A DNA stretch of 43,314 nt. Source: Nitrospirae bacterium GWF2_44_13. GTDB lineage: Bacteria > Nitrospirota > Thermodesulfovibrionia > Thermodesulfovibrionales > UBA1546. How positions within the stretch are numbered: the first letter of the stretch is position 1; the number at the start of each line of letters is the position of its first letter. The stretch is taken from positions 12,231-55,544 of the forward strand of contig MHEE01000001.1 of assembly GCA_001805105.1 (NCBI GenBank), read 5' to 3'. Both the position numbers and the translations under genes were made by a program. Below, one piece after another: positions 7,782 through 16,593 of the stretch. The notes under the pieces are model-generated. The model saw only the letters and a program-made list of their open reading frames with translations, was not told the origin of the DNA and did no database searches.

Positions 7782-8500
7782 TGAAAATCATCAGCATGTT
7801 TCTTGCAGCCCTCGTATTCATTCTCTTGCCATACGTAGAATGCCAAGCGGTGGTAGTATTTTATGATTCAGTCTGCCTGAAAGATAAAAAAATAATGTTG
7901 AAGGCTGTGACAAAAGGAAAGGTCTTCACCAAAGGTGGGCAGATGGTTGAATTTTTTGTTGACGGAAAATCAATAGGCAGGTCGCTTTCAGGCGGTGACG
8001 GCGCTGCTTTCAAGGAATTCAGAGCGGAAAAAACAGGACTGCATAAAGTCTCCGTAGTATCCGGCAAAGATAAAGACAGCGGCTTCAGGCTCTCCCTTAA
8101 AAAAGGCGCAGAGATTGTTTTTATTGATGTTGAGGGAAGCATGTTTGCGCCCATGTCAGGCAAACCAAGGAAAGACAGCCTGAAAATAATTAAGGCAATA
8201 GCAAAAAGATTCCCTGTTGTGTATCTTCAGGCAGGGATTCTCGATATCAGGACCTTAAAAAAACTGCTGAAGGAGAATGAATTCACAGAGGCGCCCTTGC
8301 TTCCATGGACAGGGGGGAATGTGTTTGAAGAAGCGGATAAAAAAGGGTTGAAGATTAAGTTTATAGTTGGCGGTAAAACAGTTATAGAATCAGCAAAAGA
8401 ATTCAAACCGAAAGCGTTCAGTTTTAATGAAGTGGAAGGAGCAGAGGAGGTTAAAGACTGGGAGGAGATAGGGAAGAAGCTTCGGCTTGTGATAAAATAA
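7781..8500 (+). CDS. Exported protein, Ig-like N-domain plus HAD-like domain, unknown function
   Basis: 239 residues beginning with a typical signal peptide (cleavage plausible after VECQA, about residue 24). Residues 25-105 look beta-rich and Ig-like (VEFFVDGKSIGRS). Residues 110-239 begin IVFIDVEGSMFAPMSGKPR, which resembles the first motif of HAD-like proteins (DxxG), followed by IIKAIAKRFPVVYLQAG and LPWTGG. The second catalytic Asp is a Glu here (DVEGS), so phosphatase activity is doubtful. The start overlaps the pit stop by one base, which ties it to phosphate transport by context only. I do not recognise a named family. Confidence 0.7.
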   Translation: MKIISMFLAALVFILLPYVECQAVVVFYDSVCLKDKKIMLKAVTKGKVFTKGGQMVEFFVDGKSIGRSLSGGDGAAFKEFRAEKTGLHKVSVVSGKDKDSGFRLSLKKGAEIVFIDVEGSMFAPMSGKPRKDSLKIIKAIAKRFPVVYLQAGILDIRTLKKLLKENEFTEAPLLPWTGGNVFEEADKKGLKIKFIVGGKTVIESAKEFKPKAFSFNEVEGAEEVKDWEEIGKKLRLVIK

Positions 8501-8525
8501 AAGCGCACGAATTAACAGCATTAAT

Positions 8526-9026
8526 ATGAAAACAAAAAAGTCAGGCAGTGAACTTTTCTTTGATATCTTTGAAAGCCCTGTTGGAAGGCTGTTCCTTTTA
8601 TTTTCAGGGAAAAATCTTGCAGGAGTAACTTTTGAAAAGCCGGATTGCAGAAGAGGAGAGGCGCCGGAATCATTTAAGAAAGAGCTGAACAGTTATTTTG
8701 AAGGCAAGAGTAAAGATTTTAAGCAAGGCACTGTATTTTTGGAAGGCACGGATTTTGAGAGAAAAGTCTGGCTTGCATTAAAAGAAATCCCGTACGGAGA
8801 GACGCGCACTTATAAATGGCTTTCTGAAAAAATAGGGAGTCCGAAGGCAAGCAGGGCAGTAGGACAGGCGCTTGGCAGGAACCTGATTCCGATAGTCCTG
8901 CCATGCCACAGGATAATTGAGTCTGACGGCTCAATAGGCGGCTACTCATCGGGCGTTGATATAAAGAGAAGGCTGCTTGAAATGGAATACTATAACGCCC
9001 TTTCAAAGAAACAAAAAGGAGAATAA
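8526..9026 (+). CDS. ogt: Methylated-DNA-protein-cysteine methyltransferase
   Basis: Suicide DNA-repair protein that takes the alkyl group from O6-alkylguanine onto its own cysteine. The active-site motif PCHRII is intact in IVLPCHRIIESDGSIGGYSSG (split here: IVLPCHRII then ESDGSIGGYSSG). The helix-turn-helix region PYGETRTYKWLSEKIGSPKA precedes it, with the arginine finger in ASRAVGQALGRN. At 166 residues it lacks the Ada regulatory domain, hence Ogt/AGT type. The upstream ribosome site is weak. It ends 2 bases before the rubrerythrin gene. Confidence 0.95.
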   Translation: MKTKKSGSELFFDIFESPVGRLFLLFSGKNLAGVTFEKPDCRRGEAPESFKKELNSYFEGKSKDFKQGTVFLEGTDFERKVWLALKEIPYGETRTYKWLSEKIGSPKASRAVGQALGRNLIPIVLPCHRIIESDGSIGGYSSGVDIKRRLLEMEYYNALSKKQKGE

Positions 9027-9028
9027 AA

Positions 9029-9562
9029 ATGAACTTCTACAGGTGTCTGATATGCGGGGATGTTTATATGGGAAAAGAGAAACCTTCAAACTGCCCATTC
9101 TGCGGTGCAAAGGATAAATATCTCGCGGATGCGGCTGAATGGGCCGATGAGAATCTCAGCATTGATATGCTTTCTGAAATCTCAAAGAGGAATCTTGAAA
9201 AGGCGCTCCAGCTTGAGGTCAACAATGCCCCTTTTTACCGCGATGCAATGTCGAGGACTAAGGATACAGCGCTTCAGGGTATTTTTAAGTATCTCTCCAA
9301 GATTGAGGCTGAACATGCGGCAACAGTTAAAAAGATTCTGAAGTGTGAACTGCCGCAGCCTGAGAAAGGCAAAGAGGCCGCCACAGATGACGACATGGAG
9401 AATCTTAAGGCAGCGCATGAAAGGGAAAAGGCAGCGACTGCTTTTTACATGAAGGCAGCTCAAGAGGCAGCGGAGCCGAGGGTAAAAAAAGTATTTACAG
9501 CCCTTTCAGAAATAGAAACAGATCATATAGCGCTGGAGGAGAGACTTTTAAAAGGAAGATAA
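9029..9562 (+). CDS. Rubrerythrin-like diiron protein with N-terminal Cys4 site
   Basis: Likely peroxide-reducing stress protein (177 residues). Residues 1-30 form a rubredoxin-like or zinc-ribbon site with Cys6, Cys9, Cys22 and Cys25. Residues about 50-177 form a ferritin-like four-helix domain with diiron ligands in LEVNNAPFYRDA, KIEAEHA, HEREKAATAFY and EIETDHIALEERL. The order (Cys4 first, diiron second) is the reverse of classical rubrerythrin. It sits tightly behind ogt (2 bases) and before an FKBP isomerase with a good ribosome site, suggesting a stress-related operon. Confidence 0.88.
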   Translation: MNFYRCLICGDVYMGKEKPSNCPFCGAKDKYLADAAEWADENLSIDMLSEISKRNLEKALQLEVNNAPFYRDAMSRTKDTALQGIFKYLSKIEAEHAATVKKILKCELPQPEKGKEAATDDDMENLKAAHEREKAATAFYMKAAQEAAEPRVKKVFTALSEIETDHIALEERLLKGR

Positions 9563-9579
9563 CAAATAAAGGAGAGAGG

Positions 9580-10008
9580 ATGGTAAAGGTAAAAGAAGGA
9601 GATACAATAAGCATCCATTACACAGGCAAACTTGAAGACGGGACGATTTTTGATTCTTCCGAGGGTGGCGCTCCTCTGGAATTCAAGGCAGGCGGAGGAG
9701 AATTTCTGAGAGGGCTTGAAGACGGCGTCATAGGAATGGAAGCCGGAGATGAAAAGACAATCAGAATACCCGCAGAAGAAGGATATGGCATTTGCACGAA
9801 AGAAAAGGTTTTTGAATTTGGCAGAGACAAGGCGCCTGAAAACTTTGACCCTGAAATCGGGCAGCAGCTTCAGATGTACAGGGCTGACGGCATGCCTATA
9901 ACAGTTAAAGTTACCGGCAAAACAGAGAAGGCATTTATTATGGACTGCAACCATCCGTTGGCGGGAAAGAATCTGGTATTTGAGATAAAGCTTGTGGAGA
10001 TTTTGTAG
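9580..10008 (+). CDS. FKBP-type peptidyl-prolyl isomerase, SlyD-like
   Basis: Prolyl isomerase and probable chaperone (142 residues). The FKBP core is visible at the N-terminus (ISIHYTGKLEDGTIFDSS) and near the C-terminus (NHPLAGKNLVFEIKLVEI). The insert-in-flap domain between them (about residues 70-120) marks the SlyD subgroup. Unlike E. coli SlyD there is no His-rich metal-binding tail. The ribosome site GGAGAGAGG is good. It is convergent with glgP, with 10 bases between stops and no obvious terminator. Confidence 0.93.
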   Translation: MVKVKEGDTISIHYTGKLEDGTIFDSSEGGAPLEFKAGGGEFLRGLEDGVIGMEAGDEKTIRIPAEEGYGICTKEKVFEFGRDKAPENFDPEIGQQLQMYRADGMPITVKVTGKTEKAFIMDCNHPLAGKNLVFEIKLVEIL

Positions 10009-10018
10009 GTAGTGTTAT

Positions 10019-11752
10019 CTATCTGATATACGCCTCGGTGACGTATCTTCTCATCATCCTGTGGCTGTTGAAGTAGTAGGCATTTTTGCCTATGGCATTC
10101 TGCATCATTCGAATCCATGTATGTTTGTCGGTGTAAAACATAGGGATTATGATGGCTTCAAGCTTGTTGTATAAATCATCAGCGTCTCTTTTATCCATTG
10201 CGTCAACATCTTCAGCAAGTATTGTTTCTGTAGGGCTTTGGCCAATAGCCCATCCTGTAAAACCTTCAATATGCCCCTCTATCCACCAGCCGTCAAGCAC
10301 GCTGAAGTTTATTACGCCGTTATGCGCTGCCTTCATGCCGCTTGTGCCTGATGCCTCATGCGGCCTGAGAGGCGTGTTAAGCCATATATCAACACCAGAG
10401 ACGAGCTTAAGGGCTTTCTCCATATCATAGTTTTTAAGGTAGGCTATTTTAATCTTTCCTTTTAACTTTTCTTTTATGACATGGATTTTTTCGATAAGCC
10501 ATTTGCCGTGGTCGTCTTTCGGATGCGCCTTGCCTGAATAAACAAGCTGTATCTTTCCTGAGGCAATTTTTTCTAATCTTTCAATATCGCTGAAAATAAG
10601 GTCGGCGCGTTTGTATGCGGTGGCCCTGCGCGCAAAGCCTATTGTAAGCGTGTCGTAATCCATGCCCGCCTTAGTCTCTGAATTTACAAAGTCAATAAGA
10701 ACCCTTTTTGCTTCAATATGGGCTGTCCATAATTCATCTTCGGGAATTCTGCCTACTCTCACAAACAGCTCAGGTTCATTAGCCCAGCCCGGCAGGTATT
10801 TGTCATAAAGCCTTTTCAGGCTGTCGCAGGTCCATGTATAGCTGTGCACGCCGTTTGTTATTGCGGATATTTCATAACCCGGGAACATGTTTTTTGAAAT
10901 ATCTCTGTGCTTTTTAGCAACTCCGTTAACGAACTCGCTCAGGTGTAAAGCAAGCATAGTCATGTTTAGATTGTCTTTACCGCCAAGCTCCTTCATTACA
11001 TTCAGAGGTATTAATTCTCCCATGACTCGCAGGATTAAATCATACGAGAATTTGTCATGGCCGGCTTCAACAGGAGTGTGGGTTGTAAACACGCAGATAT
11101 TTTTTACCCTGTCAATATCCCACACAAGCCGCTCGTCCCATACGTCTTCTATCGGCCGTTTATATCTGAGCAGCAATTCCAGCGTAAGAAAACTGGCATG
11201 TCCCTCATTCATGTGGTATTTTTTTATCTCAAATCCGAGCTCATAGAGCATTCTCACCCCTGCTATGCCGAGGACGATTTCCTGCTTGAGCCTGTATACA
11301 TGGTCGCCTCCGTAGAGGCAGGAGGTAATTTCCCTGTCGTCTGGAGAGTTCTCTGTGATATCAGTATCAAGGAAAAACACAGGGATGCTTCCGCCTGTCA
11401 GACTTTTAACAATGTAAAGCCACGCCTGAACCGCAACGTCTCTTCCCTCTATCTGAACATATACTTTTGCCGGAAGAAGGGCCATCTGTTTTGACGGCTC
11501 CCATAGTGTCGGCATCTCCGTCTGTCTTCCCCTTTCGTCTATCTCCTGTGTGAAATATCCTTTTTTGCTGAGAAGGGTTACAGCAGCCATAGGGAGTTTA
11601 AGGTCAGCGCCTGATTTAATCGTATCTCCTGCGAGCACTCCAAGGCCGCCGCTGTAAGACGGGATATCGTTGGTAATGCCTATTTCCATTGAGAAATAGG
11701 CAATCTTAGGCTCTTTTGTGAATTCCTGCAGCTCAGGTAAAAACTGGTTCAT
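10019..11752 (-). CDS. glgP: Alpha-glucan (glycogen/maltodextrin) phosphorylase, short form
   Basis: Phosphorolysis of alpha-1,4-glucans to glucose 1-phosphate. The protein (577 residues) belongs to the short phosphorylase subgroup, which lacks the long N-terminal region of the 800-residue enzymes. Key features are [10 protein letters not shown] at the N-terminus, [29 protein letters not shown], and the C-terminal phosphate/PLP segment [17 protein letters not shown], whose Lys should bind PLP. The start ATG overlaps the queC stop by 4 bases, so the two genes are co-transcribed. No other glycogen genes are in the window. Confidence 0.94.
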   Translation of the reverse strand: MNQFLPELQEFTKEPKIAYFSMEIGITNDIPSYSGGLGVLAGDTIKSGADLKLPMAAVTLLSKKGYFTQEIDERGRQTEMPTLWEPSKQMALLPAKVYVQIEGRDVAVQAWLYIVKSLTGGSIPVFFLDTDITENSPDDREITSCLYGGDHVYRLKQEIVLGIAGVRMLYELGFEIKKYHMNEGHASFLTLELLLRYKRPIEDVWDERLVWDIDRVKNICVFTTHTPVEAGHDKFSYDLILRVMGELIPLNVMKELGGKDNLNMTMLALHLSEFVNGVAKKHRDISKNMFPGYEISAITNGVHSYTWTCDSLKRLYDKYLPGWANEPELFVRVGRIPEDELWTAHIEAKRVLIDFVNSETKAGMDYDTLTIGFARRATAYKRADLIFSDIERLEKIASGKIQLVYSGKAHPKDDHGKWLIEKIHVIKEKLKGKIKIAYLKNYDMEKALKLVSGVDIWLNTPLRPHEASGTSGMKAAHNGVINFSVLDGWWIEGHIEGFTGWAIGQSPTETILAEDVDAMDKRDADDLYNKLEAIIIPMFYTDKHTWIRMMQNAIGKNAYYFNSHRMMRRYVTEAYIR

Positions 11753-12534
11753 CTATCTTTTACCCCTGCCTCTCTGAATCCTTTTGCCCTGAAGAGGCAG
11801 CTGTCACACCTGCCGCAGGGGGAAAATCGGTGAATGGGTGAAACTCCGCGTCGCTGTCTCCCTGTTCCTTTGTGTTGCTTTACCTCTTGCGGATCATAAC
11901 AGCTCCATGTCAGGGAATATTCCAGCCCTAATGCTGTGCCCTTCTTAATTATCTCTGCTTTTGTAAGACGGAGAAGAGGGGCTTTAATGCTGAATCTGAT
12001 TTTTCCTTCCACCGATGCCTTTGTTGCAAGGTTTGCCATTTTTTCAAATGCCTTCAAATATTCGGGACGGCAGTCAGGATAGCCGCTGTAATCCACCGCA
12101 TTTGCGCCGATGAATAAATCTTCAGCCTTAAGCGCCTCTGCCCATGCAAGCGCAAACGAAAGAAAGATTGTGTTGCGTGCAGGGACATAAGTAACAGGGA
12201 TAGCAGAAGAGATACTGGATGCATGATGCACGATGCATGATGCACGACTTTTTTTATCCTGTATCTTGTATCCTGTATCCTGCATCCTGTCTTTTGGCAC
12301 TTCCATCTCTGATGTCAGAGCCGAGCCTCCTATTGCTCTCAAATCAAATTTTATTACGAGATGTTTTTTTACTTTTAATGATAAGGCTACTTTTTCTGCA
12401 GCCTCAAGCTCTACCCGATGTCTCTGATTGTAATCAAAACTCAGGGCATAAACTTCATAACCCTCGTGTTTTGCTATGGCCGCTGTTGTGGAAGAATCTA
12501 TTCCGCCGCTGAGAAGGACAACCGCTCGTTTCAT
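11749..12534 (-). CDS. queC: 7-cyano-7-deazaguanine synthase with two repeat-derived insertions
   Basis: QueC makes preQ0 for queuosine synthesis. The PP-loop SGGIDSST (residues 9-16), [13 protein letters not shown], and the zinc ligands Cys212, Cys240, Cys243 and Cys246 (CGRCDSC) are all present. The protein is 261 residues, about 30-40 longer than usual. The excess is explained by two in-frame inserts: residues about 84-110 between VPKDR and IPVTYV, encoded by the composite repeat at 12218-12291, and residues about 217-238 between CYDPQ and the CGRC motif, encoded by the tract at 11826. Both avoid catalytic residues, so the enzyme may still work. Confidence 0.94.
   Translation of the reverse strand: MKRAVVLLSGGIDSSTTAAIAKHEGYEVYALSFDYNQRHRVELEAAEKVALSLKVKKHLVIKFDLRAIGGSALTSEMEVPKDRMQDTGYKIQDKKSRASCIVHHASSISSAIPVTYVPARNTIFLSFALAWAEALKAEDLFIGANAVDYSGYPDCRPEYLKAFEKMANLATKASVEGKIRFSIKAPLLRLTKAEIIKKGTALGLEYSLTWSCYDPQEVKQHKGTGRQRRGVSPIHRFSPCGRCDSCLFRAKGFREAGVKDR
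11826..11885 (-). repeat. Heptamer/octamer repeat inserted in queC near the zinc site
   Basis: On the minus strand, purine-rich 7-bp units (AACAGGG, AGACAGC, GACGCGG) run into CCCATTCACC-type units. The encoded SPIHRFS is almost the same peptide as SPIHPFT in CbiG (27182) and SPIHSPQ in the BPL_N-like protein (25511). Confidence 0.65.
12218..12291 (-). repeat. Composite heptamer repeat inserted in queC
   Basis: On the minus strand: five AGGATAC/AGGATGC-type units, core GGATAAAAAAAGTC, then four TGCATCA/TGCATCG-type units. It encodes residues about 84-110 of QueC ([12 protein letters not shown] and following HHASS). It has the same plan as the elements at 2654 and 25134. Confidence 0.9.
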
Positions 12535-12544
12535 AAAGATAGAT

Positions 12545-12583
12545 TATGATGCATGATACACGATGCACGATACATGATAAAAG
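12545..12583 (-). repeat. Heptamer repeat upstream of queC
   Basis: Five to six GATGCAT/GATACAC/GATGCAC units ending in GATAAAAG, lying in the 87-bp gap between the DUF4388 gene and queC. It represents one arm plus core of the composite type. It occupies the region where a queC promoter or leader would lie. Confidence 0.8.
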
Positions 12584-12621
12584 TAGACCTTGCGTATAAG
12601 TGCTTAAAATCCTGCATCTTT

Positions 12622-13677
12622 TTAGTAAATATCATCCTCTGTGCCTTCTTTTCCGTCAGGCCCTGCGCTGAAGAGGACAAAATCACCGGCCGCTGGTTTA
12701 TAGATATACTGCCTGCCCCACGAATCAGCCGTTTTTGTTATCTGAGCGATTGATTGCGGATAAGAGCTGTTCTCATATTTGTATGCCTCAATAATAAATC
12801 TTATGTTATCTATGTCCGCTGATGTTTTAATTCTGTCAGCGTGGCCAGACCGCTGTGAAGGGAATGAGATTACCGCAATAAAAAGGCTGACCAGAAATAT
12901 AACCGGAGTAATAAATGGGGGATAGGGGATACCTTTTTTATCAGGCCGCGCTGTCCCGCGCAAAGCAGGGGCTACAGGAGCAGCCTCTTTAGGTTCTATA
13001 AGGCCCTTTTCCATAAGGGACACGAGAGACTTGGACGCCTGAAAACTGTCCATATGACTGGATTCGATTATTGTGCTGACATCTCTTTCACCATCCACAA
13101 GCCCGAGGATATCTTCCTCGTCAGGGGTAAGCACGGCCCCTGATTTTCCTGTTTTTTCAAACATGGTGCCGGGGCTTAACTTGCCTTCTATCAGCGACCA
13201 TTCATCCACAATGCGAAGGCCTTCCATCAGGACCTGCTGGGTATCGAGCGATACAGGCATCTCCTTGTCAACAGGCACTCCTTGCGGAGAAAACTCATAG
13301 TCGCCATCTTTCCAGCTGAAGAGTTGAATAACGATTTCAGTTATCTGCGTTGTAAGAATTTCCTGTATCTGTTCTTTTCCGATAAGGCCCTTTTTTATAA
13401 GGATGCTGCCAAGCTTTTCTCCTGTTGACTGCTGTTCCTCAAGGGCTTTCTGAAGATCTTCTTCTTTGATAAGGCCCTTCTTTAAGAGCAGTTTTCCAAA
13501 ACGGTTTGCCTCAACCTTTCTCCTGGTCTCTGCTGATATAATACTGCCCTCATAGAACAGCAGCCGAACCCTGTCCATCCTGCCTTCAAGCGTGAGGACG
13601 CCTGTTTTACGCTGGAAATATATAAGCTGCAGTATATCTGCCAGCCCGAATTCTTTTAAGGAACCCTCTAAAGACAT
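12622..13677 (-). CDS. DUF4388 protein with membrane anchor and pseudopilin-like C-terminus
   Basis: 351 residues. Residues 1-60 match the DUF4388/PATAN start (GSLKEFGLADILQLI, typical of two-component and gliding-related proteins). Residues about 62-120 contain two LLKKGLIKEEDLQKAL / LIKKGLIGKEQIQEIL repeats that resemble the MshE/GspE N-terminal domain, a site that binds c-di-GMP in some homologues. A single hydrophobic segment lies at about 253-274. Residues about 285-351 look like a GspG major-pseudopilin globular domain, ending in a calcium-loop-like SAGPDGKEGTEDDI. The combination suggests an envelope regulator or a secretion/pilus-linked protein; function is inferred. It follows the TPR membrane gene by 3 bases. 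Confidence 0.82.
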   Translation of the reverse strand: MSLEGSLKEFGLADILQLIYFQRKTGVLTLEGRMDRVRLLFYEGSIISAETRRKVEANRFGKLLLKKGLIKEEDLQKALEEQQSTGEKLGSILIKKGLIGKEQIQEILTTQITEIVIQLFSWKDGDYEFSPQGVPVDKEMPVSLDTQQVLMEGLRIVDEWSLIEGKLSPGTMFEKTGKSGAVLTPDEEDILGLVDGERDVSTIIESSHMDSFQASKSLVSLMEKGLIEPKEAAPVAPALRGTARPDKKGIPYPPFITPVIFLVSLFIAVISFPSQRSGHADRIKTSADIDNIRFIIEAYKYENSSYPQSIAQITKTADSWGRQYIYKPAAGDFVLFSAGPDGKEGTEDDIY

Positions 13678-13680
13678 ATT

Positions 13681-15372
13681 CTACTTCAGCCTCCTTCGCG
13701 CATCTATAGCCGAGATAAGGTATAAAAAAGCCATAATTATTGCCGACGGCATTGTAATCCAGCCATGCGAAAAGAGCGAAAGCCCGGTAGAAAATAACGG
13801 TTTAAGCAATATCAAAAGCAGCAGGAAAACAAATAACCACAGGAATAATGTTCCTGAGAGGATTCTCCCCCAATAAATATGGGCTATTCCGGGTGGGGCA
13901 AAAGAAAGGAAACTGATTATACGCCTTTTTTTCTTCTGGAGTTCCTGCACCTCAAGCTGTTTTGCCACCCTTATCCTTGAATCAAGGGCATCAAGTTTAA
14001 TAAGAGACTTATAACATAAAGAGCACATCTCCCCCCAGAGCTTTCCTTTCCCGCACTTTCCGCAGAGTATTACACCGCACCGCTGACACCTGTAGGCCCT
14101 CTGCTTGAAGGCAGGGTCCATTACGCAAAACAGCGCCAGCAGGGCAATAGAGACTATGGCAGAAGATGCAGAATTCAGAGGAGATATTTTTATCAGTCTC
14201 TGTGCGCCGGTTTCCGCATATTCCCACATAGTTGACATTGGAAGGGTTTCATCGATGACAAATCTGTTTGGATTCCGGCTCGCGGCTGACGAGAATTGGG
14301 ATACGGTTTCACTGTTGAGTTTTACGGCTTCATTGAAATACTCCTCTCCCTTTGTAAAGTCAAGCATTTCCCGTGATAGTTGGCTGAGATTGTAATAAGC
14401 CGATGCAAGCGGTTTCAATTCTACGGATTTTTTATATGACTCTCTTGCAGCAGCCAGATCATTGACGCCGGCATAGGAATTCCCGAGATTGACGTAAGCC
14501 CGTGGATCAGGATGAGAAGCCAAAAGTTTCTTATAGGCAGATATTGCCTCTTCATAGCGTCCCTCCCGCTTGAGCGCAAGCCCGTAGGAAAAAAGGGATA
14601 TAAAATCATCTTTATTTTTAAGAACGGAGGCGGCATATTTATTGCCCCTGCTTTCATTGACAGCCACAATAGCCCTGAGTTCAGAAGAGGGAACGGAGAG
14701 AAACATGTTTATAATGTTCAGACAGAGAGGAGACACAAGGAGAAACAGAACAGAGGCATAAACAACAGCCTTATTCATTCCTCTGAAATATAGCCCCAGC
14801 AGAAGCAGGGAGCCTGCCATGAAGAATAAAGGGCCGAGAAAAGAGAGTGGGACAAGCAGCATGGCAATTAAAATCTTTTTCCTGGTTTCCTTAATATCAT
14901 GAGATAAAAGAGGGATATCTATAAAAAGCCTTACAGCTAAAACCAAAGCAAGCACAACAACAAAAGAAAGCATCAGGCTTGCGGTAAAAAGCCCGGATAT
15001 ACTCATCAGCCACCAGAAATTTTCTTTGTAAGCCTTAAAGCCTTTGATAGCATAGTCGAGGCTTTCAAATATGCCTTTTGCCGAAGGCGAAAAACTTATC
15101 TTTGCCATTTCAAAATATGCCGGCGGTAGATCAGGAGAATGCCTTAACGCTTCCGTTAAAAGGCTCTTGGCTTTTGACGGGTCAGCGTTGGCTTTTTTTA
15201 TCAAGACATACGAATAAGGCTCATTGTTTTTAAGCCCCCTGTCAAGGTGTGATTCATAGGTATCTTCAGCAGAATGAGAGAGCGGAGCAAATGTGGAAAG
15301 CGTGAAAATTAAAAGTAAGAATGCAAATATAAGAGGGGATGTAAGTTTTGATTTCACGTTGTAGCCTTTCAT
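13681..15372 (-). CDS. TPR-containing multi-pass membrane protein with zinc ribbon
   Basis: 563 residues, no named family recognised. It has a signal peptide (cleavage near LSHSA), one N-terminal helical repeat, about four membrane segments (residues about 115-230), then at least three TPR-like repeats (EGRYEEAISAYKKLLASHP and PRAYVNLGNSYAGVNDLA). A further membrane helix and a cytoplasmic Cys4 zinc ribbon follow (CQRCGVILCGKCGKG plus MCSLCYK), and then two C-terminal membrane helices. This layout fits a membrane scaffold for protein-protein assembly. It lies directly before the DUF4388/pseudopilin-like gene, and the two are probably one functional pair. Confidence 0.82.
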   Translation of the reverse strand: MKGYNVKSKLTSPLIFAFLLLIFTLSTFAPLSHSAEDTYESHLDRGLKNNEPYSYVLIKKANADPSKAKSLLTEALRHSPDLPPAYFEMAKISFSPSAKGIFESLDYAIKGFKAYKENFWWLMSISGLFTASLMLSFVVVLALVLAVRLFIDIPLLSHDIKETRKKILIAMLLVPLSFLGPLFFMAGSLLLLGLYFRGMNKAVVYASVLFLLVSPLCLNIINMFLSVPSSELRAIVAVNESRGNKYAASVLKNKDDFISLFSYGLALKREGRYEEAISAYKKLLASHPDPRAYVNLGNSYAGVNDLAAARESYKKSVELKPLASAYYNLSQLSREMLDFTKGEEYFNEAVKLNSETVSQFSSAASRNPNRFVIDETLPMSTMWEYAETGAQRLIKISPLNSASSAIVSIALLALFCVMDPAFKQRAYRCQRCGVILCGKCGKGKLWGEMCSLCYKSLIKLDALDSRIRVAKQLEVQELQKKKRRIISFLSFAPPGIAHIYWGRILSGTLFLWLFVFLLLLILLKPLFSTGLSLFSHGWITMPSAIIMAFLYLISAIDARRRLK

Positions 15373-15394
15373 CTTGCCCCTTGAATTTTAATTT

Positions 15395-16060
15395 TTACGA
15401 CAAAGGCCTTGCGCCAATTTTTCTTTCAGTCCCTTTTATAAGCCTCTCTATATTCCCAATGTGTTTCACTAAAATCAAAAGCGTAATCATGGCCGAGATT
15501 AGCACTTTTATCCCCACAGGGTCAAACAGAAATACATTTACAGGAAGAAGCCCGAATGATACAATCGCGCCGAGAGAAGAATATTTTGTTATAAACGCCA
15601 CTGCAAGCCATATTATAAGTGTAAGTATAGCAACTTGAGGAGAATAAATCACTAAAACACCGAGGCTTGTGGCAACGCCCTTGCCCCCTCTGAATCTGAG
15701 AAACAGCGAGAAATTGTGGCCGAGTATTGCGGCAAGCCCCGCCAGCCCTTCAATCGCGGCCTGAGGGTTTGATGTTATGGATTGCAAGATTCCTGCTCCT
15801 CCGCCTGAGGCGGAGGAGGCGTAGAATCCGGGGTCGGTAACGAAAGCCCTTGCTATGGCCACGGCTGCTGTGCCTTTCAGCATATCTCCCAAAAGCGTAA
15901 CCAAAGCAGCCCCTTTTCCTAAAGACCGAAGCACATTTGTTGCGCCTATGTTGCCGCTGCCAATTTTTTTCAGGTCAACGCCTTTTACCTTTGCTATTAT
16001 GACGCCGCACGGAATTGAACCGAGGATAAATGCCAAGACTATCAGCAGAGCAGGCTTCAT
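15395..16060 (-). CDS. plsY: Glycerol-3-phosphate acyltransferase PlsY
   Basis: Membrane acyltransferase that moves acyl from acyl-phosphate to glycerol 3-phosphate, the first step of phospholipid synthesis. Motifs are SGNIGATNVLR (residues 36-46), GHNFSLFLRFRGGKGVATSLG, and a hydrophobic multi-pass layout. The start MKPALLIVLAF overlaps the pgsA stop by 4 bases; upstream codons of the longer frame lie inside pgsA. The protein (221 residues) carries an extra loop, ASSASGGGAGILQSITSN, where other PlsY proteins are shorter. This loop is encoded by a perfect palindrome and is likely a repeat insertion. Confidence 0.95.
   Translation of the reverse strand: MKPALLIVLAFILGSIPCGVIIAKVKGVDLKKIGSGNIGATNVLRSLGKGAALVTLLGDMLKGTAAVAIARAFVTDPGFYASSASGGGAGILQSITSNPQAAIEGLAGLAAILGHNFSLFLRFRGGKGVATSLGVLVIYSPQVAILTLIIWLAVAFITKYSSLGAIVSFGLLPVNVFLFDPVGIKVLISAMITLLILVKHIGNIERLIKGTERKIGARPLS
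15789..15829 (-). repeat. Palindromic hairpin insert inside plsY
   Basis: Perfect 10-bp inverted repeat CTCCTCCGCC / GGCGGAGGAG with a 3-bp loop (15796-15818), flanked by shorter complementary GATTC/GAATC bases. It encodes the Ser/Gly-rich loop SSASGGGAG in frame. The G+C content is much higher than that of the surrounding gene. Confidence 0.75.
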
Positions 16061-16593
16061 TTTATCTTTTTCCAGAAAGAGATAGTATACTGAATTCCCG
16101 AGGTTACAGATAGGACGAGCGCTGCCCATATGAAAATCATGCCGACGTCATAAAGGTCTATATCAAATATGCTTCCCCCGAGAATCAGGCAGAGGATTGC
16201 CGTTATCTGAGCTGTTGTCTTGAGTTTTCCTCCCATTTCAGCCGGGATAATAATGTTTTTTGAAAGAGCAACAACGCGCAGTCCTGTTACAAAGAATTCC
16301 CTGACAATTATAACTATTGCCATCCATGCGGAAAGCCGCGCCATATCCACCAAGACCACAAGAGCCGAAATAACAAGAAACTTATCCGCAAGGGGATCAA
16401 GGATGATGCCGAACTTTGTTATCTGCCCGGAACGCCTGGCAAGATAGCCGTCAAAAAAATCTGTTAATGCAGCGACGCCGAATACTGCCGCGCCCCAGAA
16501 TGGATGCTGATAAGCTGTGATTACGAAAACCGGGATAAGGATAATCCTGCTTAAGGTAAGGACTGTCGGGATGTTAAGTTTTAAGATACCCAT
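16057..16593 (-). CDS. pgsA: CDP-diacylglycerol-glycerol-3-phosphate 3-phosphatidyltransferase
   Basis: Makes phosphatidylglycerol phosphate in the inner membrane. The CDP-alcohol phosphotransferase motif is complete: DFFDGYLARRSGQITKFG followed by ILDPLADK, giving the D-x2-DG-x2-AR-x8-G-x3-D-x3-D pattern. At 178 residues with four to six hydrophobic stretches it has normal length. It overlaps kdsC upstream by 20 bases and plsY downstream by 4 bases, forming an envelope lipid operon. Confidence 0.95.
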   Translation of the reverse strand: MGILKLNIPTVLTLSRIILIPVFVITAYQHPFWGAAVFGVAALTDFFDGYLARRSGQITKFGIILDPLADKFLVISALVVLVDMARLSAWMAIVIIVREFFVTGLRVVALSKNIIIPAEMGGKLKTTAQITAILCLILGGSIFDIDLYDVGMIFIWAALVLSVTSGIQYTISFWKKIK

